Positions 15,132 through 22,953 of a DNA stretch of 28,256 bases are shown here, piece by piece (positions within the stretch are counted from its first letter, which is position 1; each line of letters begins with the position of its first letter). Both the position numbers and the translations under genes were made by a program. Below the pieces are notes generated by a model. The model saw nothing but the letters and a program-made list of their open reading frames with translations. It was not told where the DNA came from and ran no database searches. The stretch comes from Clostridiaceae bacterium UBA5444 (GTDB taxonomy: Bacteria > Bacillota > Clostridia > Clostridiales > Oxobacteraceae), in NCBI GenBank assembly GCA_002426575.1, contig DIRE01000051.1, positions 32,420 to 60,675 of the forward strand, read 5' to 3'.

Positions 15132-15184
15132 AAATGTGTGTGATGGCATGGTCTATGTAAATAGTTCCTGTCACACACATTTTT
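15132..15184 (+). terminator. Intrinsic terminator with long loop, possible attenuator
   Basis: AAATGTGTGTGA (15132-15143) pairs perfectly with 15171-15182 over 12 bp, and the T-run follows. The loop is 27 bases. It lies 53 bases after the prepilin peptidase stop. A short ORF with its own ribosome site starts inside the left arm, which gives an attenuator-like layout. Confidence 0.7.
15134..15160 (+). CDS. Possible 8-residue leader peptide inside the terminator arm
   Basis: An ATG at 15134, with GGAGAG seven bases upstream, opens the frame MCVMAWSM and stops at TAA 15158-15160, inside the hairpin loop. Ribosomes on it would cover the left arm of the terminator. Three Met, one Cys and one Trp in eight residues is unusual, but chance is possible at this length. 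Confidence 0.25.
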   Translation: MCVMAWSM

Positions 15185-15215
15185 TACGTTATAATACAAT
15201 AATTTGGTCACAAAA

Positions 15216-15276
15216 AAAGAAACAATTTATCTAAAATGTTTCTTTCTATGGATAATAATTCTATGGATAATGTTTC
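15216..15276. repeat. Inverted and direct repeats upstream of the EAL gene
   Basis: AAAGAAACA (15216-15224) and TGTTTCTTT (15237-15245) form a perfect 9-bp inverted repeat. Directly after it CTATGGATAAT occurs twice (15246-15256 and 15261-15271) at a 15-base period, and AATGTTTC also occurs twice (15235-15242 and 15269-15276). The arrangement looks like a regulator-binding region for the gene starting at 15330; no known operator was recognised. Confidence 0.45.
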
Positions 15277-15329
15277 ATTTAGAGTATATGTATAGTTAAA
15301 ATAACGGAGGTGTCAGGGGGAATAGAAAT

Positions 15330-16040
15330 ATGGAGGAGAATACTTCTAAAGAAGATAAAGAAACATCATTTTTAACTTGCTGGTATCAGCCAATTTATAG
15401 GATAGATACTGGCGAGATCTTTGGATATGAAGCCCTCACAAGGGGTAAACTTCAAGAAAACTTCTTTCCTGCCGAAGTGCTTGAGAAGGCAAGAAGCAAT
15501 GGATGTCATACAATACTTGATTGTGAGCTTTTATTGAAGGCACATAAAACGTTTAAAAACACTGCAAAAGGACAACTATTTTTAAATATTCTTCCGTCTA
15601 CTATGACTCAATCAGGTTTTTTATGCTGGTGGGATAAGCATTTTGAAAACACTGATTCACTGGTTCTTGAAATATCAGAATCAGAAGCCATAGAAGATTG
15701 GCAAGCCTTGAGGTATATAGTAAATAGTTTAAAAGAAAGAGGTGTAAAGATCGCAATAGATGATATGGGCTCTGGATTTTCATTTTTAAGACATTGGGTT
15801 GAACTCGAACCTGATTATGTAAAATTAGATAAGTATTATATGAGTGATTTAGCCCAAAGTACCGCTAAACAGAGAATATTACATAGCTTCATCGATTTGA
15901 TAGGGGACACAACAAATATTGTAGTAGAGGGAATTGAAGAGATAAAAGGATTTGAGATTGTAAAAGGTATGGGAATTAAATATGGCCAAGGGTATTTACT
16001 AGGTATGCCTGCCTCAATAGAAGATTATATTGGGGAATAG
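15330..16040 (+). CDS. Stand-alone EAL-domain c-di-GMP phosphodiesterase
   Basis: The 236-residue soluble protein is an EAL domain with almost nothing else. It keeps the catalytic set: YEALTRG (E34), FLNIL (N), LEISES in place of EITE, IDDMGSGFS, VKLDK, VVEGIEE and YGQGYLLGMP. Hydrolysis of cyclic-di-GMP to pGpG is therefore likely. With no sensor domain, control is probably transcriptional, which fits the repeat-rich upstream region. The start at 15330 has a GGGGGA element about 9 bases upstream and a second GGAGGTG further back. The chemotaxis receptor gene follows 74 bases downstream without an obvious terminator, so the two may be cotranscribed. Confidence 0.9.
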   Translation: MEENTSKEDKETSFLTCWYQPIYRIDTGEIFGYEALTRGKLQENFFPAEVLEKARSNGCHTILDCELLLKAHKTFKNTAKGQLFLNILPSTMTQSGFLCWWDKHFENTDSLVLEISESEAIEDWQALRYIVNSLKERGVKIAIDDMGSGFSFLRHWVELEPDYVKLDKYYMSDLAQSTAKQRILHSFIDLIGDTTNIVVEGIEEIKGFEIVKGMGIKYGQGYLLGMPASIEDYIGE

Positions 16041-16101
16041 GGGAGGAGTAGGATACTCTTTATAGCAGTATCGGAAATAGTAATGATTTTTACTACGAAA
16101 T

Positions 16102-16106
16102 GGAGG
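16102..16106 (+). promoter_or_regulatory. Ribosome-binding site that decides the MCP start
   Basis: GGAGG lies 8 bases before ATG 16115. The in-frame ATG at 16100 would overlap this site, so the shorter reading frame is preferred. Confidence 0.75.
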
Positions 16107-16114
16107 AATTTTTA

Positions 16115-17836
16115 ATGAAATGGTTTAAGAATCTAAAAATATCACAAAAATTAATTTCTTGCTGTATAATAATTTCCTTATGTATAGGGGCTGTGGGTGC
16201 AATTGGGTTATATAATATGGATCAAATAAATTCTAATGCAGAATCTATGTACAATAATAATTTGACTTCTATTAAGGATATATCTCTAGTAAAAGCTAAT
16301 ATTGCAGACATAAGGTCAAATTTGCTTCTTATAGCATCTAATAATAAAGACAGCGGCATAGGTACACAGAGTTTGGTAGATGAGATTAACAAGTTAAAAG
16401 ATGATAATGTAGCTCACCTAGAAGAGTACGGGAAAACTGCTATATTAGATAAAGATGACGAAGCTGCATATAATGAATTTAAGGATCTATACAACAATTA
16501 TTTATCTATGTGTGAAAATACCATAAAGTTAGCCCAAAGTGGTGATTATAATAAGGCAAATAGTAATATTAAGGGTATAGCTGAGATTAGACAAAAAATA
16601 TATGAGACAATTGATAATGCGATAATAGAGGAAGTAGAATATGCCAGTTATCAGAATGATGAAAATACTAAGACATACAATAGTTCTAGGTATATTATAA
16701 TAACGGTGGCAATTATAGGTCTTGTTGTAGCAATATTATTTGGGTTAATGATTTCATCTCTTATTTCAAAGCAGGTAAATGGAGTTTTGCACTATACTGA
16801 AAGCTTAGGAGAAGGGGACTTTACAAAGGAATTAGTTGTTACATCAAAAGATGAGCTAGGTAAAATGTCTGAGGCATTAAATAATGCAGTTAAAAATGTT
16901 AAACATTTATTGCTTGAGGTTTCTGGAGGTGCTAATGACTTAGGTGCAGAAAGCGAAGAACTGTCTGCCACTGTTGAAGAGATTTCATCACAGATAGAAA
17001 ATGCAGCAGAATCAATGAACCAGATTTCAGGTGGAGCAGAAGAATTAAGTACAACCACTGAAGAGGTAACTGCATCAACAGAGGAGATAACTTCTACAAT
17101 AAATGAACTTGCAAAGAGGGCAAAGGATGCAAGCGCATCCTCTAATGAAATCCGTCAGCGTGCTATGGATGTAAAAGGTAAAAGTGAGAGTTCAATAAAT
17201 AGGATTAAGGAAATATATGAAGAAAGAAATGCAAATATAGCTAAATCTATTGAAGATGGTAAGGTAGTAGAAGAAGTCAAAATAATGGCTGACTCTATTG
17301 CAGATATTGCAGAGCAGACAAACCTTCTTGCATTAAATGCCGCCATAGAGGCTGCAAGAGCTGGGGAGCATGGAAGAGGTTTTGCTGTTGTAGCAGAGGA
17401 AGTTCGAAACCTTGCAGAACAATCTGCTGGTACGGTTTCCAAGATACAGGTTATTGTGGAACAGGTACAAAAGGCATTTGCAGATCTTTCACAAAATGCA
17501 AATGATGTTATTAAAATTATAGGTTCTAACGTTAGGGAGGACTACGAAGGCTTCTATGAAGCTGGAATACAATATGAAAAGGATGCATTGTTAGTTAATG
17601 ATTTTTCTGAGCAAATTGCTTCATCATCTGAAGCAATAGCAGAAGCAATAGAGCAGGTAAATGGTGCAATACAAAATGTATCTGCTGGAGCAGAGGAGTC
17701 TGCAGCTAATTCAGAAAGTGCAACTGAGGGCATGCATGAAGTGACTGCAGCCATTGAAGAGGTGTCAACAGCCGCTCAGGATCAAGCATCTCTCGCAGAG
17801 AAGCTAAATACGATGATACAAAAATTCAAGATATAA
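16115..17836 (+). CDS. Methyl-accepting chemotaxis protein
   Basis: From ATG 16115 the protein has 573 residues. It has a short cytoplasmic start, TM1 (about 11-33), a periplasm-side four-helix-bundle sensor (about 34-190), TM2 (about 192-216), a HAMP domain (about 214-265) and a long cytoplasmic coiled-coil signalling domain. The conserved hairpin tip for CheA/CheW binding (EQTNLLALNAAIEAARAGE, GRGFAVVAEEVRNLAEQS) is at about 394-437. Repeated EE/QQ-type heptads on both sides offer methylation sites. No C-terminal CheR-binding pentapeptide is seen. The ligand cannot be predicted from the four-helix sensor. It lies directly after the EAL gene and ends in a strong terminator. Confidence 0.93.
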   Translation: MKWFKNLKISQKLISCCIIISLCIGAVGAIGLYNMDQINSNAESMYNNNLTSIKDISLVKANIADIRSNLLLIASNNKDSGIGTQSLVDEINKLKDDNVAHLEEYGKTAILDKDDEAAYNEFKDLYNNYLSMCENTIKLAQSGDYNKANSNIKGIAEIRQKIYETIDNAIIEEVEYASYQNDENTKTYNSSRYIIITVAIIGLVVAILFGLMISSLISKQVNGVLHYTESLGEGDFTKELVVTSKDELGKMSEALNNAVKNVKHLLLEVSGGANDLGAESEELSATVEEISSQIENAAESMNQISGGAEELSTTTEEVTASTEEITSTINELAKRAKDASASSNEIRQRAMDVKGKSESSINRIKEIYEERNANIAKSIEDGKVVEEVKIMADSIADIAEQTNLLALNAAIEAARAGEHGRGFAVVAEEVRNLAEQSAGTVSKIQVIVEQVQKAFADLSQNANDVIKIIGSNVREDYEGFYEAGIQYEKDALLVNDFSEQIASSSEAIAEAIEQVNGAIQNVSAGAEESAANSESATEGMHEVTAAIEEVSTAAQDQASLAEKLNTMIQKFKI

Positions 17837-17840
17837 TTAA

Positions 17841-17876
17841 AAAAACGGCAGGTGCTAATTTGCATCTGCCGTTTTT
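17841..17876 (+). terminator. Intrinsic terminator after the chemotaxis receptor gene
   Basis: AAAAACGGCAGGTGC (17841-17855) pairs with 17862-17876 over 15 positions with one G-T wobble and ends in a T-run. Confidence 0.9.
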
Positions 17877-17878
17877 AA

Positions 17879-17912
17879 CTTAACGAAAAGTGCCTGCCAC
17901 TTTTTAGTTGAG
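17879..17912. terminator. Second hairpin, probably serving the minus-strand glycosyltransferase gene
   Basis: AAAAGTG (17886-17892) pairs with CACTTTT (17898-17904) around CCTGC. After a small internal loop, CTTAAC (17879-17884) pairs with GTTGAG (17907-17912). It lies just past the 3' end of the minus-strand glycosyltransferase gene. Confidence 0.6.
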
Positions 17913-17936
17913 TTTTGCTAAATACTGCCAAACTTT

Positions 17937-19052
17937 CTAAAGGAGGGATTCGTAGGCTTTGAGGGTTTCTGAGGCGGTTTTTTGCCAGCTGAAGTTGGAG
18001 GCTCTGGTGAAGCCTTTGTTTATTAGGTCTAATTTTATTTCATTATCTTCGAGGACTTGTTCCATTGCCTTTGCAAGCTCTTCTGTGTCAAAGGGATTAA
18101 TAAGGAGCGCTCCATCTCCAACCACCTCTGGGATGGAGGATACGTTAGATGTTATTGTAGGTGTTCCGCAGCAAATAGCTTCAAGGGCTGGAAGTCCGAA
18201 ACCTTCGTAAAGGGATGGATATACAAATAAGTCGGCGCCATTATAAAAAAAGGGAAGGTCTTCGTAGGGGACATATCCTGTAAAATGAACCCGGTCTCCT
18301 ATGTTAAGGTTTTGGGCAAGTTTATTTAAAAACTGATGGTCATCTTTAGATGATCCTATTATTACTACTTTATAATCTTTTGATAGATTTTTGTATATCA
18401 TAGAAAATGCCACAAGTATTGACTTAACATTCTTCCTAGGGCTAAACCCTCCAAGATATAGTATAAAATCTTTATCAATTTCATATTTTTGCCTTATAAA
18501 ATCATGTGCGATATGTTTGTCCATGGGAACAAACATATCATCTGCTGCAAGATATGTTACTTTTATTTTTTCATCTGGTATATTAAATATTCTCATGATG
18601 TCTTTTTTTGACCATTCTGATACTGTTATTATCATATCTAGAGAAGACATTATTTTAGGCATCTGAGATATAAACTTGGACAAATACCCTTTTCCTACGG
18701 TTTCTGGCATTATATAAGGTATTAAGTCATGGATTGTGGCTACATATATAGAATTCTTGTTCTCAGGCAGGCCTATTCCGTTTTGTGGGACATGATATAT
18801 ATCTACGCCCTTTGTTTTAATAATATCAGGTATATAGTATTGTTCCCAAAATCTATGATGCTTTCTGCTTGATAGACTGACTCTTACATTATTATATTTT
18901 TTAAAATGTTCATACCCTTTTCCAGACCAAAAAAGAAAGTAATCATTTTTGGTATCTAGCTCTAGCAGATATTTTACTATTTGTCTTGTATAAGTTCCTA
19001 TTCCAGTGCCGGCATACCAAGTAGCCCCCCTCGAATCAATGGATATTAACAT
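17937..19052 (-). CDS. GT4-family glycosyltransferase, CotSA-like spore coat candidate
   Basis: From ATG 19052 the protein has 371 residues, close to B. subtilis CotSA, a GT4-type coat-associated glycosyltransferase encoded beside CotS. The N-terminal Rossmann half begins MLISIDSRG and has the GTGIGTYT acceptor loop. The C-terminal half has LYLGGFSPRKN and the nucleotide-sugar motif EGFGLPALEA with E283 and E291. No membrane helix is seen. A longer frame opening at TTG 19121 adds 23 residues without a ribosome site, while GGGGTGGAG lies just before ATG 19052. The gene is divergent from a cluster of three CotS-like genes. Enzyme class is confident; a coat role is inferred from context, and the transferred sugar is unknown. 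Confidence 0.85.
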   Translation of the reverse strand: MLISIDSRGATWYAGTGIGTYTRQIVKYLLELDTKNDYFLFWSGKGYEHFKKYNNVRVSLSSRKHHRFWEQYYIPDIIKTKGVDIYHVPQNGIGLPENKNSIYVATIHDLIPYIMPETVGKGYLSKFISQMPKIMSSLDMIITVSEWSKKDIMRIFNIPDEKIKVTYLAADDMFVPMDKHIAHDFIRQKYEIDKDFILYLGGFSPRKNVKSILVAFSMIYKNLSKDYKVVIIGSSKDDHQFLNKLAQNLNIGDRVHFTGYVPYEDLPFFYNGADLFVYPSLYEGFGLPALEAICCGTPTITSNVSSIPEVVGDGALLINPFDTEELAKAMEQVLEDNEIKLDLINKGFTRASNFSWQKTASETLKAYESLL

Positions 19053-19213
19053 CCACTCCACCCCTTCTGCCACTTCTAATACATACGTATATATATATTT
19101 ATATAGAATAATGCTCGCCAATGTGCATTGTTTATTGTCTTTATATAAAATTTTTATTAAGCATTAGGGCAGCCGTAAGCTGTTAACCGCCCTTAAATTA
19201 TACTTTAATATAC

Positions 19214-19241
19214 ACACCTTTTATGTAGTCTTCATATAATA
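19214..19241 (+). promoter_or_regulatory. Sigma-K-like promoter for the cotS operon
   Basis: AC (19214-19215), 17 bases, then CATATAATA (19233-19241) fits the mother-cell sigma-K pattern AC-N16/17-CATANNNTA. It lies 34 bases before the first CotS gene. The yabG promoter shows the same layout. Confidence 0.6.
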
Positions 19242-19274
19242 CAATAGAGCATTTGCTTTGAAAAGGATACTGCT

Positions 19275-20282
19275 ATGGATTTAGAGGAATTAAAAGACTA
19301 CCTATCAATAAAATATGAAATACAAGTACATGATATAACACCAATTAAAAATGTTGTAAAGATATATACTGATACCGGGATAAAGTGTTTAAAAAGAGTT
19401 AAATTTGATAAAGAGACCTTTCTTTTTATACTTTCAGCCATGACGCACCTTATACAAAAAGGCTTTAATGAAGTGTTATCCCCTGAGCTAACTAAAGATG
19501 GGGAAATGTATATAAAGCTAGATAATGGCTTTGGTTTTTTAACTGAATGGGTTTTAAGCAGGGAATGTAATTACCTAAACCCTGTGGATTTAAAATTAGC
19601 TGCATCAACACTAGGAAGGCTTCATAGATGTTCTAGTGATTTTAATCCTATTGAAAACATAGATGACCGTATCATATGGGGAAAGTGGATTGAAAGATTT
19701 ACTTATAGGACATTACAAATAAAAAAGTTCAAATCAATTATAGAGGCAAAGAATAATAGAACATATTTTGACAGGGTTTATATAGAAAACTGTGACTATT
19801 TTATAGATGAAGCTCTAAAATCTATAGAGCATTTAAAAGAAGCTGACTACCTTAAAATATCTTTAGAAAGAAGCAAATCAAAATGCTTTTGCCATCATGA
19901 TTATGCAAACCATAATGTACTTATTTCAGAGGATTTAAAAGTTAACATAATTGATTTCGATTATTTAATATGTGATATGCCTATACATGACGTTTGCAGT
20001 CTAATTATAAGAAATATGCGCCACGGAAATTATGATATGGATAAGGCCCAGTATATTGTAGATTGTTATCTAAAAACTGGGGACATATATAAAGATGAAT
20101 TATATTTAATGAATTCATTTATGGAATTTCCCCAAGACTTTTGGCAGGTAGGGCTTCAATATTATATTGAAAGGCTAAGCTGGGATGAGGAAAGGTTTAA
20201 CAAAAGACTTACAAAGGCCGTCAATGACAAAAAAGATAGAAGTGAATTTCTAAACGAATTTAAACATTCAATAATTATATAA
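19275..20282 (+). CDS. cotS: CotS-family spore coat protein, kinase-like fold (paralogue 1)
   Basis: The 335-residue protein belongs to the CotS family, whose members have an aminoglycoside-phosphotransferase/choline-kinase-like fold and are found in spore coats. It keeps the beta-strand lysine region GIKCLKRV (about 35-42), a catalytic-loop-like CHHDYANHN (D209, N214) and a metal-site-like IIDFDY (D227). Phosphotransfer activity is thus possible but not shown for the family. AAAGGA precedes the ATG. It is the first gene of a four-gene run with gaps of 15-37 bases under a sigma-K-like promoter, and is divergent from a CotSA-like glycosyltransferase. The symbol reflects family membership, not one-to-one orthology. 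Confidence 0.85.
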   Translation: MDLEELKDYLSIKYEIQVHDITPIKNVVKIYTDTGIKCLKRVKFDKETFLFILSAMTHLIQKGFNEVLSPELTKDGEMYIKLDNGFGFLTEWVLSRECNYLNPVDLKLAASTLGRLHRCSSDFNPIENIDDRIIWGKWIERFTYRTLQIKKFKSIIEAKNNRTYFDRVYIENCDYFIDEALKSIEHLKEADYLKISLERSKSKCFCHHDYANHNVLISEDLKVNIIDFDYLICDMPIHDVCSLIIRNMRHGNYDMDKAQYIVDCYLKTGDIYKDELYLMNSFMEFPQDFWQVGLQYYIERLSWDEERFNKRLTKAVNDKKDRSEFLNEFKHSIII

Positions 20283-20319
20283 AAATTTAGTATTTTTATA
20301 ATGGGGGTATCGGTATCTT

Positions 20320-20631
20320 ATGTCAGAAGATAGAGAAAATGAAAAAAGAAAAGTATTAGAGGTAAGAGAGGCATTTTTAAATGAGGTAAATAGTATGCTA
20401 GAGGAACTTGAAAGCCCTGATACAGAGGTGGAAGGTAAAGAAAAGGAAGAAACCATTGAAGGCTATGAAAGGAGGCTTGAAGAACTTAAAGAGGAAATAA
20501 AAAAGCTAAAGACAATAAAAAAGAGACAAAAGAAGATAAGCAAACTTCAAGAAGAGCGCATTGAGGTTATAGATGAGATAGAAAAAAGGAAAGCCTTAGA
20601 GAGAAAAATGAAAAGACATAGAAAACATTAA
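20320..20631 (+). CDS. Small, highly charged coiled-coil protein in the cotS operon
   Basis: I do not recognise a family for this 103-residue protein. About half its residues are Glu, Lys, Arg or Asp. Residues about 48-100 form a near-continuous heptad coiled coil (RLEELKEEIKKLKTIKK and following), after a shorter helical stretch at 5-32. It ends in a basic tail, RHRKH. There is no cysteine, signal peptide or membrane helix. It sits 37 bases after CotS paralogue 1 and 15 bases before paralogue 2, so it is almost certainly cotranscribed and coat-related. A scaffold or adaptor role is inference. The ribosome site is weak (GGGGGTATC about 10 bases before ATG). Confidence 0.75.
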   Translation: MSEDRENEKRKVLEVREAFLNEVNSMLEELESPDTEVEGKEKEETIEGYERRLEELKEEIKKLKTIKKRQKKISKLQEERIEVIDEIEKRKALERKMKRHRKH

Positions 20632-20646
20632 AATGGGGGTTTTGCT

Positions 20647-21660
20647 ATGGATATACTCATAGAAAAAGATGACCTTCTCTATAAAAAAATAATTGAGGAA
20701 TATGAATTAAACATAAAGTATATTAAATATGTAAAGGAAAGCAGCAGTTTATATATAGATACAGGGAAGAAAGTTTTTTTACTTGAAAATATAGATGACA
20801 CCATAAACCATGTTATATCAACGGCCGGCATTTATGAGCATCTTAATAATAAGGGGTTTTACAATTTACTTAGAATTTATAAAACAAAGAATGGCAAATA
20901 CTATATGCTTTATGACAAAAAAATATATATCTTATTAGATTATGAACACCATAAACTAGATCTATCAAAATACCCAGATAAGGCTATAAGGCTTTTAGGG
21001 AGGTTTCATAAAAAGGCTGTAGGGTATTTACCGCCATCGGGGGGAAAGTGCAAATCAAATTGGGGAAAGTGGATAGAAAAGTATATAAAGGAATCTAAAT
21101 TATTAAAAAAATACATGAACGAGGTATTAAATAAAGAAGAGAAAACTGAGTTTGAAGATATTTTTTTAAGTGAATGTCATATGTATATAGACAGGATGGA
21201 TAAAGCTATAGAGATATTAAAAAATAATAATTATGTTCAGGCAATTGAAGATAGCATGAAAAGGCACCAATTATGCATATGTGATTTTAAACAGTCAAAC
21301 CTTTATATAAAAGATAAAAAAATATATATAAAAAGCCTAGATAAATGCAAGTACGATATTGTAGAGAAAGATATAGCAGACTTTTTAGAAGAAATGCTTA
21401 AAGCTTCCCCTGAAATGAAATTAGAAGAATTAGTTAGACTTATCAGCCTATATGAAAAGGAAAACAAACTTAGTAAAAACAGCGTAAATATAATAAGTGC
21501 ATTTATTATTTACCCATCAAGCTATGAAAAGGTATGTTCAAGGTATTATAAAGGCAAAGATAAATGGGATGATAAAGAGTATATTTCAAAGCTTAATGAA
21601 GCAAGATTGTTTGATAATAAAAAGATGGAGTTATTTATTTGTTTAAACTATAAAAAGTAA
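20647..21660 (+). CDS. CotS-family protein with degraded kinase motifs (paralogue 2)
   Basis: This 337-residue protein aligns end to end with its two neighbours, including GKWIEKYIKES (about 140-150) against GKWIERF and YKWVDTF. Key positions differ. The strand lysine motif reads KKVFLLENI in place of GIKCLKRV. The catalytic loop CHHD-x4-N reads CICD-x4-N (D213 and N218 kept, the HH lost). The metal-site aspartate of IIDFDY is replaced by serine in IKSLDK (S230). It is therefore probably a pseudokinase with a structural or partner role in the coat. The frame is open throughout, so it is not a pseudogene. GGGGG lies 7 bases before ATG. Confidence 0.8.
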   Translation: MDILIEKDDLLYKKIIEEYELNIKYIKYVKESSSLYIDTGKKVFLLENIDDTINHVISTAGIYEHLNNKGFYNLLRIYKTKNGKYYMLYDKKIYILLDYEHHKLDLSKYPDKAIRLLGRFHKKAVGYLPPSGGKCKSNWGKWIEKYIKESKLLKKYMNEVLNKEEKTEFEDIFLSECHMYIDRMDKAIEILKNNNYVQAIEDSMKRHQLCICDFKQSNLYIKDKKIYIKSLDKCKYDIVEKDIADFLEEMLKASPEMKLEELVRLISLYEKENKLSKNSVNIISAFIIYPSSYEKVCSRYYKGKDKWDDKEYISKLNEARLFDNKKMELFICLNYKK

Positions 21661-21691
21661 ACAAATAATACTATTTATTAGGAGGGGTTGA

Positions 21692-22723
21692 ATGGATGAG
21701 TCAAGATATAGGGATAAATCATATCTTGTAACCTATGATCTTACTACAGATATATTTGATGGATTTGGAGTAGAGGTAATAGATATTATTCCTATAAGGT
21801 CTGTTTATATGCTTTACACGGATAAAGGCGTAAAGATATTAAAGAGGATAAACTACCCATTAGATGAGCTTAAATTTATAAATTCTGTAGTAAATAGTAT
21901 AAAGAAAGATGGATATGACTTTGTGGTTCCATTTATGGAAACTCCTAATGGACAGTATTATGTAAAGCAGGGGGAAGGCATATATGTAATGCTTGATATG
22001 ATTGAGGGAAGGGAAGTTGATTTTAGAAATGTATTTGATATACAAAGTGCTGCAAAGGCCCTTTGCATGCTTCATAAATCTACAAGAGGGGTTTCAGATA
22101 TTTTAGATACAAGAAATAATTTGTATAAATGGGTGGATACATTTAAAAGAAGAATAGATGATCTATACAAGTTTAAGGAAATAGCAGAACTTCATGAAAT
22201 AAAGTCAAGCTTTGACGATATATATTTAAGCTATTTTGATAGCTATTTTGATGAAGCTAGGGAATCTGTTAAGGCATTAGAAGATTCTTCATACATTAAA
22301 CTATGTGATGAGGCAAAGGAAAATACCAATATATGTCATCACGATTTAGCGTACCATAATATATTGATGGACAGCGAAAATAACATACATTTTGTAGATT
22401 TTGATTATTGCATAGCAGATATTAGATTACATGACATAGCAAACCTAATAGTAAAATCCATAAAGCATTATAGATGGGATATAGATAAAGCCCTCTTGAT
22501 AATACAAAACTATTCAGAAATTGATGAGATTACAAAAGAAGAGTTAGAAGTACTTTATGGATTTCTATTATTCCCTCATGATTTTTACGAGGTAAGCAGA
22601 CAATATTATATGAAAACAAAAAAGTGGGATGAGAGTGATTTTAGTTCTAAGATTGGGAGAAAAGCTGGATATTATGAAGATAGGAAGGAATTCCTTAAGA
22701 ATTTTAGGCTAAAGTTAATATAA
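21692..22723 (+). CDS. CotS-family spore coat protein, kinase-like fold (paralogue 3)
   Basis: The 343-residue protein is the third CotS paralogue and is closer to paralogue 1 than to paralogue 2 in its motifs. It has GVKILKRIN (about 46-54), CHHDLAYHN (D218, N223) and FVDFDYC (D236). The family's C-terminal pattern, FPHDFYEVSRQYYM, is also clear (paralogue 1 has FPQDFWQVGLQYYI). A strong GGAGGGG lies just before the ATG, the best ribosome site in the operon. It is the last gene and is followed by a strong hairpin terminator. Location in the spore coat is inferred from family and context. Confidence 0.85.
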   Translation: MDESRYRDKSYLVTYDLTTDIFDGFGVEVIDIIPIRSVYMLYTDKGVKILKRINYPLDELKFINSVVNSIKKDGYDFVVPFMETPNGQYYVKQGEGIYVMLDMIEGREVDFRNVFDIQSAAKALCMLHKSTRGVSDILDTRNNLYKWVDTFKRRIDDLYKFKEIAELHEIKSSFDDIYLSYFDSYFDEARESVKALEDSSYIKLCDEAKENTNICHHDLAYHNILMDSENNIHFVDFDYCIADIRLHDIANLIVKSIKHYRWDIDKALLIIQNYSEIDEITKEELEVLYGFLLFPHDFYEVSRQYYMKTKKWDESDFSSKIGRKAGYYEDRKEFLKNFRLKLI

Positions 22724-22740
22724 CTAAGTTTTTTATAAAA

Positions 22741-22781
22741 TAATATTAAAAAAGGGGGGAAATCCTCCTTTTTTAATATTA
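22741..22781 (+). terminator. Terminator of the cotS operon
   Basis: The arms 22741-22755 and 22767-22781 pair perfectly (15 bp, with A6/T6 and GG/CC at the top), and further G-C pairs are possible inside. It lies 18 bases after the stop codon of the third CotS gene. Confidence 0.85.
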
Positions 22782-22886
22782 AAGCAACAATTTACCATAA
22801 ATAGGAGGAATTACGATTTAAATGTAGAATAACATATACGAAATGACCAGTATTGTGTCCTTAACTCTTAAAGACGATGTATAAAT

Positions 22887-22914
22887 TTGTATTAAAACAT
22901 TGTTTTAGTATATT
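22887..22914 (+). promoter_or_regulatory. Candidate promoter for the hybrid histidine kinase
   Basis: TTGTAT (22887-22892), a 16-base spacer and TATATT (22909-22914) precede the start at 22954. An upstream AGGAGG (22803-22808) is followed only by ATG TAG (22822-22827), a start codon directly followed by a stop. Confidence 0.35.
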
Positions 22915-22953
22915 AACATTAACCATATTCTCAAATAGAAGGGGGACAAGTAC

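Noticed and set aside
16100..16114. Five-residue longer start of the chemotaxis receptor
   Set aside because: The GGAGG ribosome site for ATG 16115 lies within it.
19053..19121. 23-residue N-terminal extension of the glycosyltransferase from a TTG codon
   Set aside because: No ribosome site precedes the TTG, the added residues have no family similarity, and a GGGGTGGAG site directly precedes ATG 19052.
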